The position numbers and the translations under genes are program-made. A model generated the notes under the pieces. The model was given only the letters and a program-made list of their open reading frames with translations. It was not told the origin of the DNA and did no database searches. A stretch of 64,000 nucleotides of DNA from Amylostereum areolatum (Eukaryota > Basidiomycota > Agaricomycetes > Russulales > Stereaceae): positions 1 to 64,000 of the forward strand of contig SAXG01000097.1 of NCBI GenBank assembly GCA_012932865.1, given 5' to 3'. This document shows, piece by piece, positions 55,086 through 64,000 of the stretch. Position 1 is the first letter of the stretch. Every line of letters starts with the position of its first letter.

Positions 55086-57028
55086 ATGGCTTCAAGTTCT
55101 GTCCTCTCGAACACGGGGTCGTCGATCGGTGACGGTGTTTCGAACGCCGGGAAGGGCATTGGACAAGGCGTGACGGACATCGGAAGGGGCGCTGTGGACG
55201 TGGCTTCGAGCGCGAGTCAAGGGGCTGGAGATGCGGGGAAAACGGTAGGTAAAGGTGCCGGGGATGTTGGGAAGGGCGTGACCGATGCAGGAGGCTCCGT
55301 CGTTCAAGGCGGCGCGGGCATCGTCGGCACTGGATTCTCAAACGGCTTCGAGCTCGCGGCGAACATGTCCAAAAATGCATTTGACCTTCAAAGGAGCGTC
55401 GCAGGTGGCGTCGGGGGCATCGCGGGCACCGCTGTCGATGGCGTTGTAACGGTACGTCCGAGGTTTTGTCATTCTCATGTAGGAAAATGATACCGACCGG
55501 AAATGTGCGTTGTACCATAGGCCGCGAGTGCGACTACTGGCGCCGTCTTTGACCCTCTTGCGAACTCGCTGAAGGCTGTGGAGGGCCTCGAGTCGCTTGG
55601 TGAAGGGCTGGATGCGATCAACGGTCTTTCTGTCCAGTCGCTGCAGCAAGTTGCGAACGCGACTAAGAAAGCGATCGCTCTTGCTGGTCAGGTATGTATA
55701 TGCGCACCTACTCCCACATGTCTTCAAGCTCAAATAGTTCTTTATAGCCGCCTACTTTCTTCAACCCTGATGCCGATGGCGTTGTCAACGTGCGCATATT
55801 TATACTCTCATGGGAGTTGTGGCTGAACATCCTTGCTCAGTTTGCCGATACTCAGCGCGGGTTTGTTCTTCTGGGTCTGGAGGAGAGCTCGCTCGCCCTC
55901 CTCGCTTCCTCCAACCGTCCAAGGAAGTCTTGGACAAGCACTTGCCGCACCTTATGCAGACCCTCGATCTCCTCCTCCATGCCCAGGCTCACCGCCTTCT
56001 CCTTCTCCACTCGCCGCGCCCATTCCCTCTCTTTCGACCGCCACCGCGCCTCCGTCTCCGTCTCCGCCATCATCTGCACCGGCCCTTCCACAATCTCTCC
56101 AGGCTCCTTCTCCCCTTCCTTCGACTCCTTTCTTTTCCTTTCCAACCTCTCCGCCGCCTTCATCAGGAAAAACCTCCCTTACTAAAAATCTACTAATTAG
56201 AGGGGGACCTTCCTAATTCCCTGTTCCCGCTGCCAACCTGCAAGGCACTACGTCAACGTAGGTCCCTGTCACCCTTCTGGCCTCAACTATGTATTTGAAG
56301 TGCAAATATGAGGTCAATGTCGACGACGGTGCATCGAAATGTGTACGGGGTTTTGTGAGAATAGAGCCCGTTAGTTCACTTTAGGAAGGTCCCCCTCTAA
56401 CTAGCGCTAATTTGCTGGATTTGTTGATTTTAGTAAGGGAGGTTTTTCCTGATGCAAGATTGCAGCGTATGCGTTGCATTCGACGTTTGCGTATGCCTTC
56501 CCTGCCTCTCACTGCATTTCTTACCTATCCATTGTATCGTGTAGGTACTCCACCGCCGACGCCTGGCTGACAGTCCCCAACGTCTCAACTTTGCCAGTGA
56601 AAATCACCAATCTTCCCAAGACGCGCTGGGGCAAGAATTGGGGGAACTACGAGCGTGTCGATTGGGTTAATGATGCCGACGTCGAAACAGTACGTTGATC
56701 TCCTCAGACTGTCTAGCTGGACAATGTTCTTAAATGTCTGGTCCAGTTCTTCGGCCTACGCGAGCGCACGTCTTGGACAGAGTATTGGACCGACATGTGC
56801 GTCTCATCCCTTTGTCTTTTCCCGTATATCTGGTGAATTGACCTTCACACAACACGCGCAGGAAATCTTACTTCGGCACGGCTCTCCTCATTTTCGAGTG
56901 GGGCACGACCTGGCCATTCATGCTTCCGGAGCTCGCCAACCTCGACGCCGCGAACCCCGTAGCGAACCAGATCAGTGCAGTCATGCGGGCGAGTCTCCTC
57001 TCGATCAGCATTCCTGTCGCCGACTGAA
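55086..57028 (+). CDS. Glycine-rich protein with EF-hand-like loop, MITE in 3' half
   Basis: ATG 55086. The first exon (to about 55449) has GKGIGQGVTDIGRGAVD-type repeats and an alanine/glycine section (GGVGGIAGTAVDGVVT). Exon 2 (from about 55521) has LANSLKAVEGLESLGEGLDAIN and a helical segment to IALAGQ. Exon 3 (from about 55749) joins exon 4 across GTGCGC...GCTCAG to read FFNPDADGVVNFADTQRGFVLLGLEES, an EF-hand-like loop followed by a DTxxGFxxLG motif reminiscent of caleosins. Further plus-strand exons after the MITE at 56161 read LPVKITNLPKTRWGKN, FFGLRERTSWTEYW and YFGTALLIFEWGTTWPFMLPE, ending at TGA 57026. Whether both halves form one protein is uncertain. If so the MITE may sit in an intron or break the gene. 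The caleosin suggestion is tentative. Confidence 0.4.
56161..56454. mobile_element. MITE with long terminal inverted repeats
   Basis: Left arm 56161-56215 begins CATCAGGAAAAACCTCCCTT and ends GAGGGGGACCTTCCTAA. The right arm 56381-56454 is its inverse with a small insertion, ending CCTGATG. A 165-bp unrelated centre lies between. The structure is that of a non-autonomous DNA transposon. I could not identify a target-site duplication. Confidence 0.75.
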
Positions 57029-57329
57029 AGTATCTCTTGAGTATCTCGCAGACCGTCATCCTCCCAACTATCGCGAAAAGCCACGAGAATGCGCGCAAAG
57101 CTTCTGGGGGGCAGAAGAGCGACATGCCGGACCCAACGCCTGCAAAGGACTCGGATACACAAAAGCAGACGTGATATATACATGGAGTCATTGTGTTTAT
57201 TGTACATTGAATATGTATGACGAGATTTTTGGCTACAGCATCAGCAAGCCGTCCTCCTTGTAGTAAAACCCATCCCGGCGCACTGTATGGTGCCATTGTA
57301 CGCGTACAACTAACACGCATTCCTGCAGG

Positions 57330-57800
57330 CTGTTGATGTCCTACTTCTCCGAGATAGATTGGTCAAAACCCGTCTGCAGGATGTGGACATCTTCGACCAT
57401 ACACCCCATGATCTCCTTCCGCACGGCCAGGTATTCACAGAGCTTTTGGAACCCTCCGCACGGGGCATGTTGATGCATCCCAGTTTTCCGGGCGGAGAAG
57501 AAAGGATGGTCGTTGATGCATATCGATTGCAGGTTAGGAAAGTGCGAGAGATGAGTCGGCTGCCTGCTTTTGGTCCATGAGTAGCGTCATCAGCAACGGA
57601 AGCGTCCGGGTTGTAGTGCACAGTCTGCGAACGTTGAGCGCGAGAAGGAGGATGTCCTTGTGCAGAGTGGAAGGAGTAGAGATGATTCTTTCAAATGTCA
57701 GGGACAAATCCTCGACTTCATCCAAACGAACACCGAACACGGAGGTAGATGTGAAGGGGAGAGGGTGGACGTCTCTGCATCGGATGGCGGTATCGTAAAG
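57330..57800 (-). pseudogene. F-box/LRR C-terminal relic
   Basis: On the minus strand the segment reads EVEDLSLTFERIISTPSTLH, ALNVRRLCTTTRTLPLLMTL, then, after a frame change near 57540, LQSICINDHPFF, LCEYLAVRKEIMGCMVEDVHI to a stop near 57342. It matches the end of the neighbouring F-box/LRR gene (LESICIINDVGN, VCEYLRMRKELGHGVEELHI). It is a partial tandem duplicate without F-box or start and with a shifted frame. Confidence 0.7.
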
Positions 57801-57824
57801 CTGGTACAGATTCGCGTGAAAGAC

Positions 57825-59500
57825 CTAGAGGTTGTACTTTTGGAATCGCAAATGGTCCACCTCTTCTCGGAGTTGTGCCATGATCTCCTCGTTCTGTGAA
57901 TACCTTGAAGGGATATGAAGTTCCTCCACGCCGTGGCCGAGCTCCTTCCTCATCCGCAGGTACTCACACACACGCCCTATGTCGCCTGCGTTGAGGTTCC
58001 CTACATCGTTGATGATGCAAATGGACTCGAGATGGGGGAGGAGGAGACGCGCAGGAGACGCAGGGGATACCGGGGCCACGGATTCTCGAACCACACAAAT
58101 GTTCTCTCGCAAGCGAGGAAGAGCGGAGAGGAGCGCGCTCTCAAATATGCGGAGCTTGCGGACGTTTGGTGCGAGAGGAAGGACTGCAGGGCCTAACGAT
58201 TCCATGTTTTCGTCATCGATTCCAAGAGCGAGGTCGTGCAGCCCGTCTGCGCGTACGCCACATACGGTCGTCGCTGTGACTTTGACTGGCGCGACAGCAT
58301 GCCATTTGATCATGAGATCGTACGGGGCTACATCGGCCCAGTCGTCTGTGCACGCGCACGTCAACTGGACCTTGCGATGGCGAACGGCCACCAACGAGTC
58401 GGTGTACCCGCCCTTGTCGATGGTCCGTATCTGCATGGTCTCCGGAGGGTGGGGTGACCCGTCCCATATGCGCGAGACGATGGTGGCGATGGCAGACGAG
58501 AACTTGGCCGCTGAGAGCGTATTCTGGAAATCGAAGGGTATTGCAAACTCGACAGCGGTGGTGGGGGCAATGACGAAATAAAGGGTGATGTCGAGGAAGA
58601 CGGTGACGTGTTCCTCCCAATATAAGGATTCCAGGGTTTGCGGAAGGTTGAAGGAGGCGGGAGCGTAGACTCGACTTCGGAGTGGATCGATGACGTGTGA
58701 AAAAACGTCTGCTAGTTTGAGGGTGCGTAGACTGTTCATCGACGCGAACATTTCGTTGAGTTGTGTGAATGAGGGAGGGCACGACGGAGCGAGGTCTCGG
58801 AGGTCGAGGTGAACCAGATTGCCGTAGGCGGGCGAATTGTAAGGGAAAAAACATCGTGATAGTGTGAGCTTCGTAAGGCGTGGCTCTCCCGACGTGACAA
58901 GACCTTCAGGGAGTAGATGTGCTTCGGATTCAGATTCGGACATAACGATGGACAGGTTTTCAAGTTGTGGCATAGACTTTCTGGTTAAGATTGAGAGTGT
59001 GTCATCTGAGGCCTCCTCGACGTATAGCTGTTTGATTCGAGCGTGATTTTGTTCGACCATAGTTTCAAGGAGCATTTCTGGAACGAAGGAGAATTTCCTC
59101 TACCCAAGGCGAGGGAATGGATGATAGCTCGATAGTGCTCCATAATGAGGAATGCTCTAAAGCCACCTGTTTTTTTTTATGTCATGAGATACCACGGAAA
59201 AGAAGGCTGACATATGCCATACCTGACGCCACCTCTGGCAGACCTGCGTCAAGCGAATCCATCCTAGATGAAACCGAGGAGGTGCTTGATAACTCATCCT
59301 TCGGTATTGATACGGGGGTTCTTCGTCACGAACAACCCGGAAGATCTGCAGGAGGAGTTCAGGAAGCAGGCGAGCGACGACGACAAGGAGGTTGCGACGA
59401 CGGTTGGCGAGTTTAACCAGATCCTGAAGATAGGTAATTTCTTGATCGAGGAATGTACGGGTGACGGAAGGTCCCTCCGAGCTTTCATAGTCTGCTATCC
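57825..59500 (-). CDS. F-box/LRR protein, possibly frameshifted
   Basis: The N-terminal exon (about 59500-59235, minus) has DQEITYLQDLVKLANRRRNL and a mushroom-type F-box: LLPELLLQIFRVVRDEEPPY...LGWIRLTQVCQRWRQ. An intron GTATGGCA...AAACAG follows, then VALEHSSLWSTIELSSIPSPWVEEILLRSRNAP. There the frame meets TGA; the rest (LETMVEQNHARIKQLYVEEA onward, 415 codons to 57825) is in the next frame, so one base seems lost near 59065. The long C-terminal part has leucine-rich repeats (LENLSIVM, LTKLTLSRC, GNLVHLDLRDL, LRTLKLAD). F-box proteins recruit substrates to SCF ubiquitin ligases. Start codon not identified. It is either a recent pseudogene or affected by a base-calling gap. Confidence 0.7.
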
Positions 59501-60475
59501 TTGAACGTGTTTGGGAGTACCAGAGCTCTCTAGAGCGAGGTTAAGTATTGGTACATGCGCCGATATCGCTCGAAGCACGCACCGTTCTTCAGACTGCAGT
59601 GCCATCGTGGAATCAAAGTCGATCGGACAGCCGGTTCATAAGCTTCAAGACCCTGAAATCATACGAGACGTTCTGCGTGAAGACCTGAGGTCAGAGGAGC
59701 TTGGAAAGCTTGACATACCTAAATGGCCCAGGCCGCACAGCCTCACGCTGGTGCCAGTTCTGCAAAGTGTTGTTGTGCGCTCACGAGTAAGGACTAGTTA
59801 GAGAGCTTTGTGACATTAGTTATACTGAAACATCGAGGTAGAGTGTTCAACTGACGATCGGAAGGGAAAGGGGGAGGAGTCGCTGCGATATTATGAAGGT
59901 CGCCCAGGAGTCGCCTCGTGCGATGAGGGAGCACCGAAGCGCGAACTTGGTTCTATCTTGAGCTCGAAAGTTCGCCTGCTTGGGGTACTCAAAATCATAT
60001 GCGTTTGCCTCCACTCTTGTAGCAGACACGACGTTCGGAGGAGAGGATAGTTGCTCCAGCAGAGTCCTGCAGAGTCCAGCTCCAGCCGCCGTTCGCTCAA
60101 TGCGATATCACCAAATGTGGCCACGTCGGGATTAGTCATCCCGCGGCGGCGGCGATATTCGAATGAAGTTCTTCTAAGTTTCTTCTGCATCATCTTTATC
60201 CACGCACAGCGATCTGGAGCCCTTTACGGTTGCTCGTCAAGCCCCTTGTACGGAAAAACTCCTTTCTACGGTCGGATGTTCAAGATTAAGTCGCGTGGCA
60301 CGCGACCTCTTCGCCTTCAATCGCATTGAACAGTGGAAGCACCTTGTTCCCCGCGTGACGACGTTTGTAGATGCAAGGCGGGCCGTCGCGATGTCACCTG
60401 CGAGGGTATATCTCTTATAAACGAAGGCAAGGGACTGGGTGAAGGTACGTTTTTGAAGTTCCTTTGTGCTGCGTC
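59501..60475. other. Intergenic (0.97 kb)
   Basis: Between the divergent F-box and glycosidase genes. Open frames at 59511-59801 (plus) and 59847-60193 (minus) lack family features. CTTATAAACG at about 60413-60422 is a likely TATA box for the glycosidase gene. Confidence 0.5.
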
Positions 60476-62784
60476 ATGCTTAAACTTTCCCTCTGGTTAG
60501 CGGTGTCTTCGTTCGCAAAAGCGGTCATCGACCGTCGCGCCGTGGTGTCGCGTTACAATCCTGTTCGGACCACTACCTCCAATTTTACCACCGCTACCAC
60601 CCCCATGCAAGTAGGAAACGGCAATTTTGCATTCGGCGCCGACTTCACGGGCCTACAAACCTTCCTTCCATTCGCGACAATGTCATCTTGGGGGTGGAAA
60701 AACGACACTCTTCCAGCCAATACAACGTGGGACGACGTGGAGAATTATCAAGGAGTTAGCTGGGATAATCATGGACGGCCGGTGCAATACGACTTCGGTG
60801 GAGATGCGCTCATCCAGCAGTGGTTGATTTCGAATCCCAATCGCGCCAACCTCGCTCGTGTCGGACTCTTGTTTAGGTCCTCGGATGGAGAACCCCTCAA
60901 TAGTACGGATGCCGATGTCGCCGATGTTTCCCAAAGTTTGGACCTCTGGTCTGGGACGCTGTCGAGCCTGTTCACGTTCGACAATCAATCTGTCACGGTC
61001 AATACATCCTGCGCCCAAGACAGCGACACTATCTCCGTTTCGATATCCTCTCCTCTTCTTGGACAGGGCCGACTGGGCCTCTTTCTCGACTTTCCCTGGA
61101 ATGACGGATCCCAAAAATTCTCCGCACCCTTCGTCGGAAGTTTCGACGCGACTGCCAACCACACCACATCCCTTGATCTTGGTCCCAATCTTGGATCGAA
61201 CGTCGTTGCCCAGATCACCCATACGATGGTCAACTCCACGTTCTTCACCGCCGTCGGAGGCGCCGTTCTCAACATCTCCCGAGATTCGCCCGAAGCCCAT
61301 CGCTACACTCTACTCCCCGTCAACACGACGGCCGACCAACTCGCACTTACCCTATCTTTTTCGCCCAACAACATTACCACCATTCCAGAGGTTCAACAAG
61401 TTATCGACTCTTCGACGATTGGGTGGGAAGACTATTGGTCCTCTTCTGGTTTTGTCGATGTCGTATCGAGCTCAAGTGATCCCCGTGCAAACGAGCTCCA
61501 GCGCCGGGTCGTCCTCTCGCGTTACCTGATGCGCGTCAATGAAGCCGGGGATAGCCCACCCCAGGAGGTGTGTCGATTTGCCTTATCGTCGCCTCAGAAT
61601 TGGCTAACTTGACTTCGTTGCAGTCCGGCCTGGTCAACGACGGCTGGGTGAGATATTCTCCTGTGGCTGAACAACCTGGACCTGACGAGCAACTATAGTA
61701 TGGCAAATTTCATATGGAGATGTACTTTTGGCATAGCGCGCACTGGGCATTGTGGAACAACTGGGATCTCCTGCGTCGTTCTAGCTCCATCTACTCCCGC
61801 TTTCTCTCCACTTCCATTACCCGTGCCCAAGTGCAACAAGGCTGGTCTGCCGGCGCTCGCTGGCCCAAGATGACCGATCCATCGGGACGCTCCTCTCCGG
61901 GCGAGATCAACAACTTGCTCATATGGGAGCAGCCCCATCCACTCGTCTTCGCAGCGTATGAACGGCGCGCCTTCCCTCGAGACCGCAACGTGTTGGGCAA
62001 ATGGAAGGACGTGATCGAGGCGACGGCGGATTGGATGGCTGCGTTCGCGTGGTGGAACGTTTCTACGGGTGTATATGACATTGGCCCACCCATGTACCCC
62101 GTTGCAGAGGACACCAACCCGAACGTGACGCGCAACCCGGCGTTTGAGCTCGCCTATTGGCGGCTGGGCCTCGACATTGCCCGTGATTGGTTCAACGCGG
62201 CGGGAGAGGAGATACCTGAGACATGGACGAACGTGCAGCAGAATCTCGCGCCCTTACCGGTTGAAGACGGGTTGTATTCCATCTATGAAGACGCACCGGC
62301 CGACTTCTGGGATCTGCCTGAGTTTACGAACGACCACCCCGCGTTATCGGGTTTGTATGGATGGCTACCACCCACCGCCGACCTAGACCTCACCATCGCC
62401 AACGCCACCGCGCACAAAGTATACACGAGCTGGAACATCTCGAATTGCTGGGGGTACGTCTACATCTTGATTCTCGGTTTGTCCCGGTGTCCTTACAATG
62501 TTTACGACAGGTGGGACTTCCCCATGCTCGCCATGTCCGCCGCACGACTTGGAGATCGAGAACAAGCCATCGAATGGCTGCTCCACCCACTCTTCCAGTT
62601 CGATGATGTTGGGATGCCTGTGGGCGGAATAAGGGCCCCTACACCTTACTTTCCTGGTTCGGGTGCCTTGCTGTATTCCATCGCGATGATGGCCAAGGGG
62701 TGGGACGGCAGTACAGGAATGGCACCGGGTTTCCCGAGAGACGGTTGGTCGGTGCAGGTGGAGGGTCTTGCAGCTGCATTATGA
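60476..62784 (+). CDS. Secreted six-hairpin-type glycoside hydrolase
   Basis: ATG 60476 (MLKLSLWLAVSSFAKAV) gives a signal peptide, so the protein is secreted; many N-x-S/T sites agree. Exons 60476-61567, 61624-61647, 61699-62453 and 62511-62784. Exon 2 is only 24 nt (SGLVNDGW). The N-terminal half (VSRYNPV, PMQVGNGNFAFGADFTGLQTF, MSSWGWKND) is a beta-rich domain. The C-terminal half has YGKFHMEMYFWHSAHWALWN, RARWPKMTDPSGRSSPGEINNLLIW-type motifs, NPAFELAYWRLGLDIAR and WDFPMLAMSAARLG, an alpha/alpha-barrel layout as in six-hairpin glycosidases (GH65/GH95-like). The substrate cannot be told from sequence. TATA-like CTTATAAACG lies about 55 bp upstream. Confidence 0.75.
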
Positions 62785-63377
62785 AGATACGACATGTTAC
62801 ACATATGTTGAGTTGGTGCGTTCTCCCTTCGCTTCCTATGAATGGCAGTTAACGCTGGCTGGTTTGTCTTTAGGCCTGTGGGACTGTGTGGGAGTGTCAC
62901 GCATTCCGTACATCGGTCCATTGTACGGCAGTAACGTCGCTTGTCTGCGAAGAATCTGAATCCCATGAAAGTGGACGAGCCCTGATAGGACCTGAGGCAC
63001 CCTACATTGAACTGCATATGACTGCACCTTTGACCACAAGATGGACGTGGAAGGTGTAGGTTGCATGTGTACCACCTTCTTTTTGGTCACCAGTCCATCA
63101 TACCCGACTCTTCCGATGCAAAACTTGTGCAACATCCCAGACGAATCCCAACAACAATATCCCATTGTTGTGCCCTGGATCTCGCACGTTTCCGTGGACC
63201 GTCAGGCCCGCGAGCACATGCCAATCTCTGGCTGATCGGCCGTAGTACCGCGAGAATCGATGAACCCGCCGATTCGCCCGTTCCTGGCCACAACCGTCCC
63301 TCGACGCGAGGTATATAAACGATAGTCATGTCTAGGCTTGACGATCCTCTCAAGCAGATAATTCGGCTCTGTGCAGG
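62785..63377. other. Intergenic (0.59 kb)
   Basis: No gene recognised. GGTATATAAACG at 63309-63320 is a TATA box about 60 bp upstream of the next ATG. Confidence 0.6.
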
Positions 63378-64000
63378 ATGAAGCTCTTGCATCCAGTACT
63401 TCTCCTCGCCAGCTTCGGCGCCCTCGGCGGTCGCGCCTCAATTGTCAACGACATCGTCAACGCCTTGGAGAGCGTCGTGGAATGCGGGGCGTGTCACGAC
63501 GTCTTGCTACCGCTCGTCCAGACCTTGGCGCATCTCGGGAACGACGACTTCGTCTCCGCGTTCGCGTCGATCTGCAAGCTAATCGGGGTATGTTCTCTTC
63601 GCCTTTGGTTCGTCCTGCAACTGACAGTTCTTCCCAGGCCGCCGATGACGACGTGTGCGAGGGTGAACTGGCGAGGACGGGTCCGATCATCGCTCATTCA
63701 CTTCGTTCGTTCAAGGCGAGCGGGACGACCGCGACCAAATTTTGCGAGGCCGTGTTCGGGCTCTGCCAGGCAAGTCTCACATTTTCGTCTTGGCCGCGAT
63801 CGTCACCGTTACCATGTCTTATCTTGGCGTCGTCGTGGAGTCAACATCAACGCTGACCATAAATCTTCACAACATAGCAACCTGCAGTGACGGCATACAG
63901 CGTGCCCTTCTCCTCCTCGGCGCCTTCGAACCCGACGCAATTCGTATCGAAGGGCCGCACGCCCTTCCAGGTGGTTCACTTCTCGGACGTGCACATCGAC
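63378..64000 (+). CDS. Acid sphingomyelinase-like phosphodiesterase, 5' part
   Basis: ATG 63378 with signal peptide (MKLLHPVLLLASFGALGGRAS). Exon 1 63378-63587, exon 2 63638-63769, exon 3 from 63878 to the window edge. Exons 1-2 make a saposin B-type domain with six cysteines (ECGAC, ICK, VCE, FCE, LCQ). Exon 3 starts the calcineurin-like metallophosphatase domain: FQVVHFSDVHID, with the Asp and His of the first metal-binding motif. This layout is that of secreted or lysosomal acid sphingomyelinases and related phosphodiesterases. Intron 2 has a GC donor (CAG|GCAAGT, acceptor ACATAG). The gene is cut by the window end. Confidence 0.85.

Noticed and set aside
55852..56163. Minus-strand 103-codon coiled-coil-like frame
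   Set aside because: Glu/Arg richness could be an antisense effect, it starts at the MITE border and lies over plus-strand exons of a better-supported gene. Not excluded, but unsupported.
1..64000. tRNA, rRNA or CRISPR arrays
   Set aside because: No cloverleaf with consistent A and B boxes, no rRNA signature and no regularly spaced repeats were seen; the genome is eukaryotic.

Overview
The window is nuclear DNA of a filamentous basidiomycete, almost certainly an Agaricomycete. Genes are split by many short introns (about 50-75 nt) with GTRNGT donors, CTAAC-like branch points and YAG acceptors. The families are typical of mushroom genomes: FunK1 kinase, F-box/LRR proteins, KDZ transposases with CxC5/CxC6 cysteine clusters, and a TET/JBP dioxygenase. 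Exon limits below were read by eye from splice signals and frame continuity; no alignment or search was run.

Left third (1-18.6 kb), repeat-rich. A rearranged Ty3-type remnant with two LTRs in inverted orientation (1.3-2.8 kb) cuts off a small gene fragment. A KDZ transposase gene (copy 1, minus strand) follows at 5.5-17.6 kb. It is split inside its CxC5 cysteine cluster by a very young 10.2 kb Ty3/gypsy chromovirus (6908-17131) flanked by the 5-bp duplication GTCGA. The element has a TATA box, a Tf1-like self-primer, gag, and pol with protease, RT, RNase H, integrase and chromodomain. It also carries about 3.1 kb of extra coding capacity after pol, including an intron-containing second zinc-knuckle ORF and a small membrane ORF that runs into the polypurine tract. 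Its predicted RNA has no ATG for the first ~1,040 nt, although a long gag-frame ORF crosses that stretch. A nested inverted-repeat element lies at 17.7-18.6 kb.

Middle (18.8-42.5 kb), mostly host genes. These are the mRNA-export factor GLE1, two divergently transcribed paralogous RING proteins, and one very large gene joining a UPF1/ZNFX1-type SF1 helicase, an NF-X1-like Cys region and three CbxX/CfxQ-type AAA modules. They are followed by a GRF-type zinc-finger protein and a bHLH transcription factor.

Right-centre (43-48 kb). A TET/JBP-type 2-oxoglutarate/Fe(II) dioxygenase gene with its catalytic residues visible lies 210 bp from, and convergent with, an apparently intact KDZ transposase gene (copy 2). 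This is the TET/JBP-KDZ partnership known from mushroom genomes. Arrays of a GCCATGGCGCCATGGC palindrome, each next to a TATA box and pointing inward, sit at 37.6 and 47.9 kb and bracket the GRF-bHLH-TET-KDZ block.

Right end (50-64 kb). FunK1 kinase, two glycine-rich repeat proteins in tandem (the second with an EF-hand-like loop and a MITE in its 3' half), an F-box/LRR gene with a duplicated C-terminal relic, a secreted six-hairpin-type glycosidase with a 24-nt microexon, and the 5' end of a saposin-domain acid sphingomyelinase-like phosphodiesterase with a GC-AG intron, cut by the window edge.
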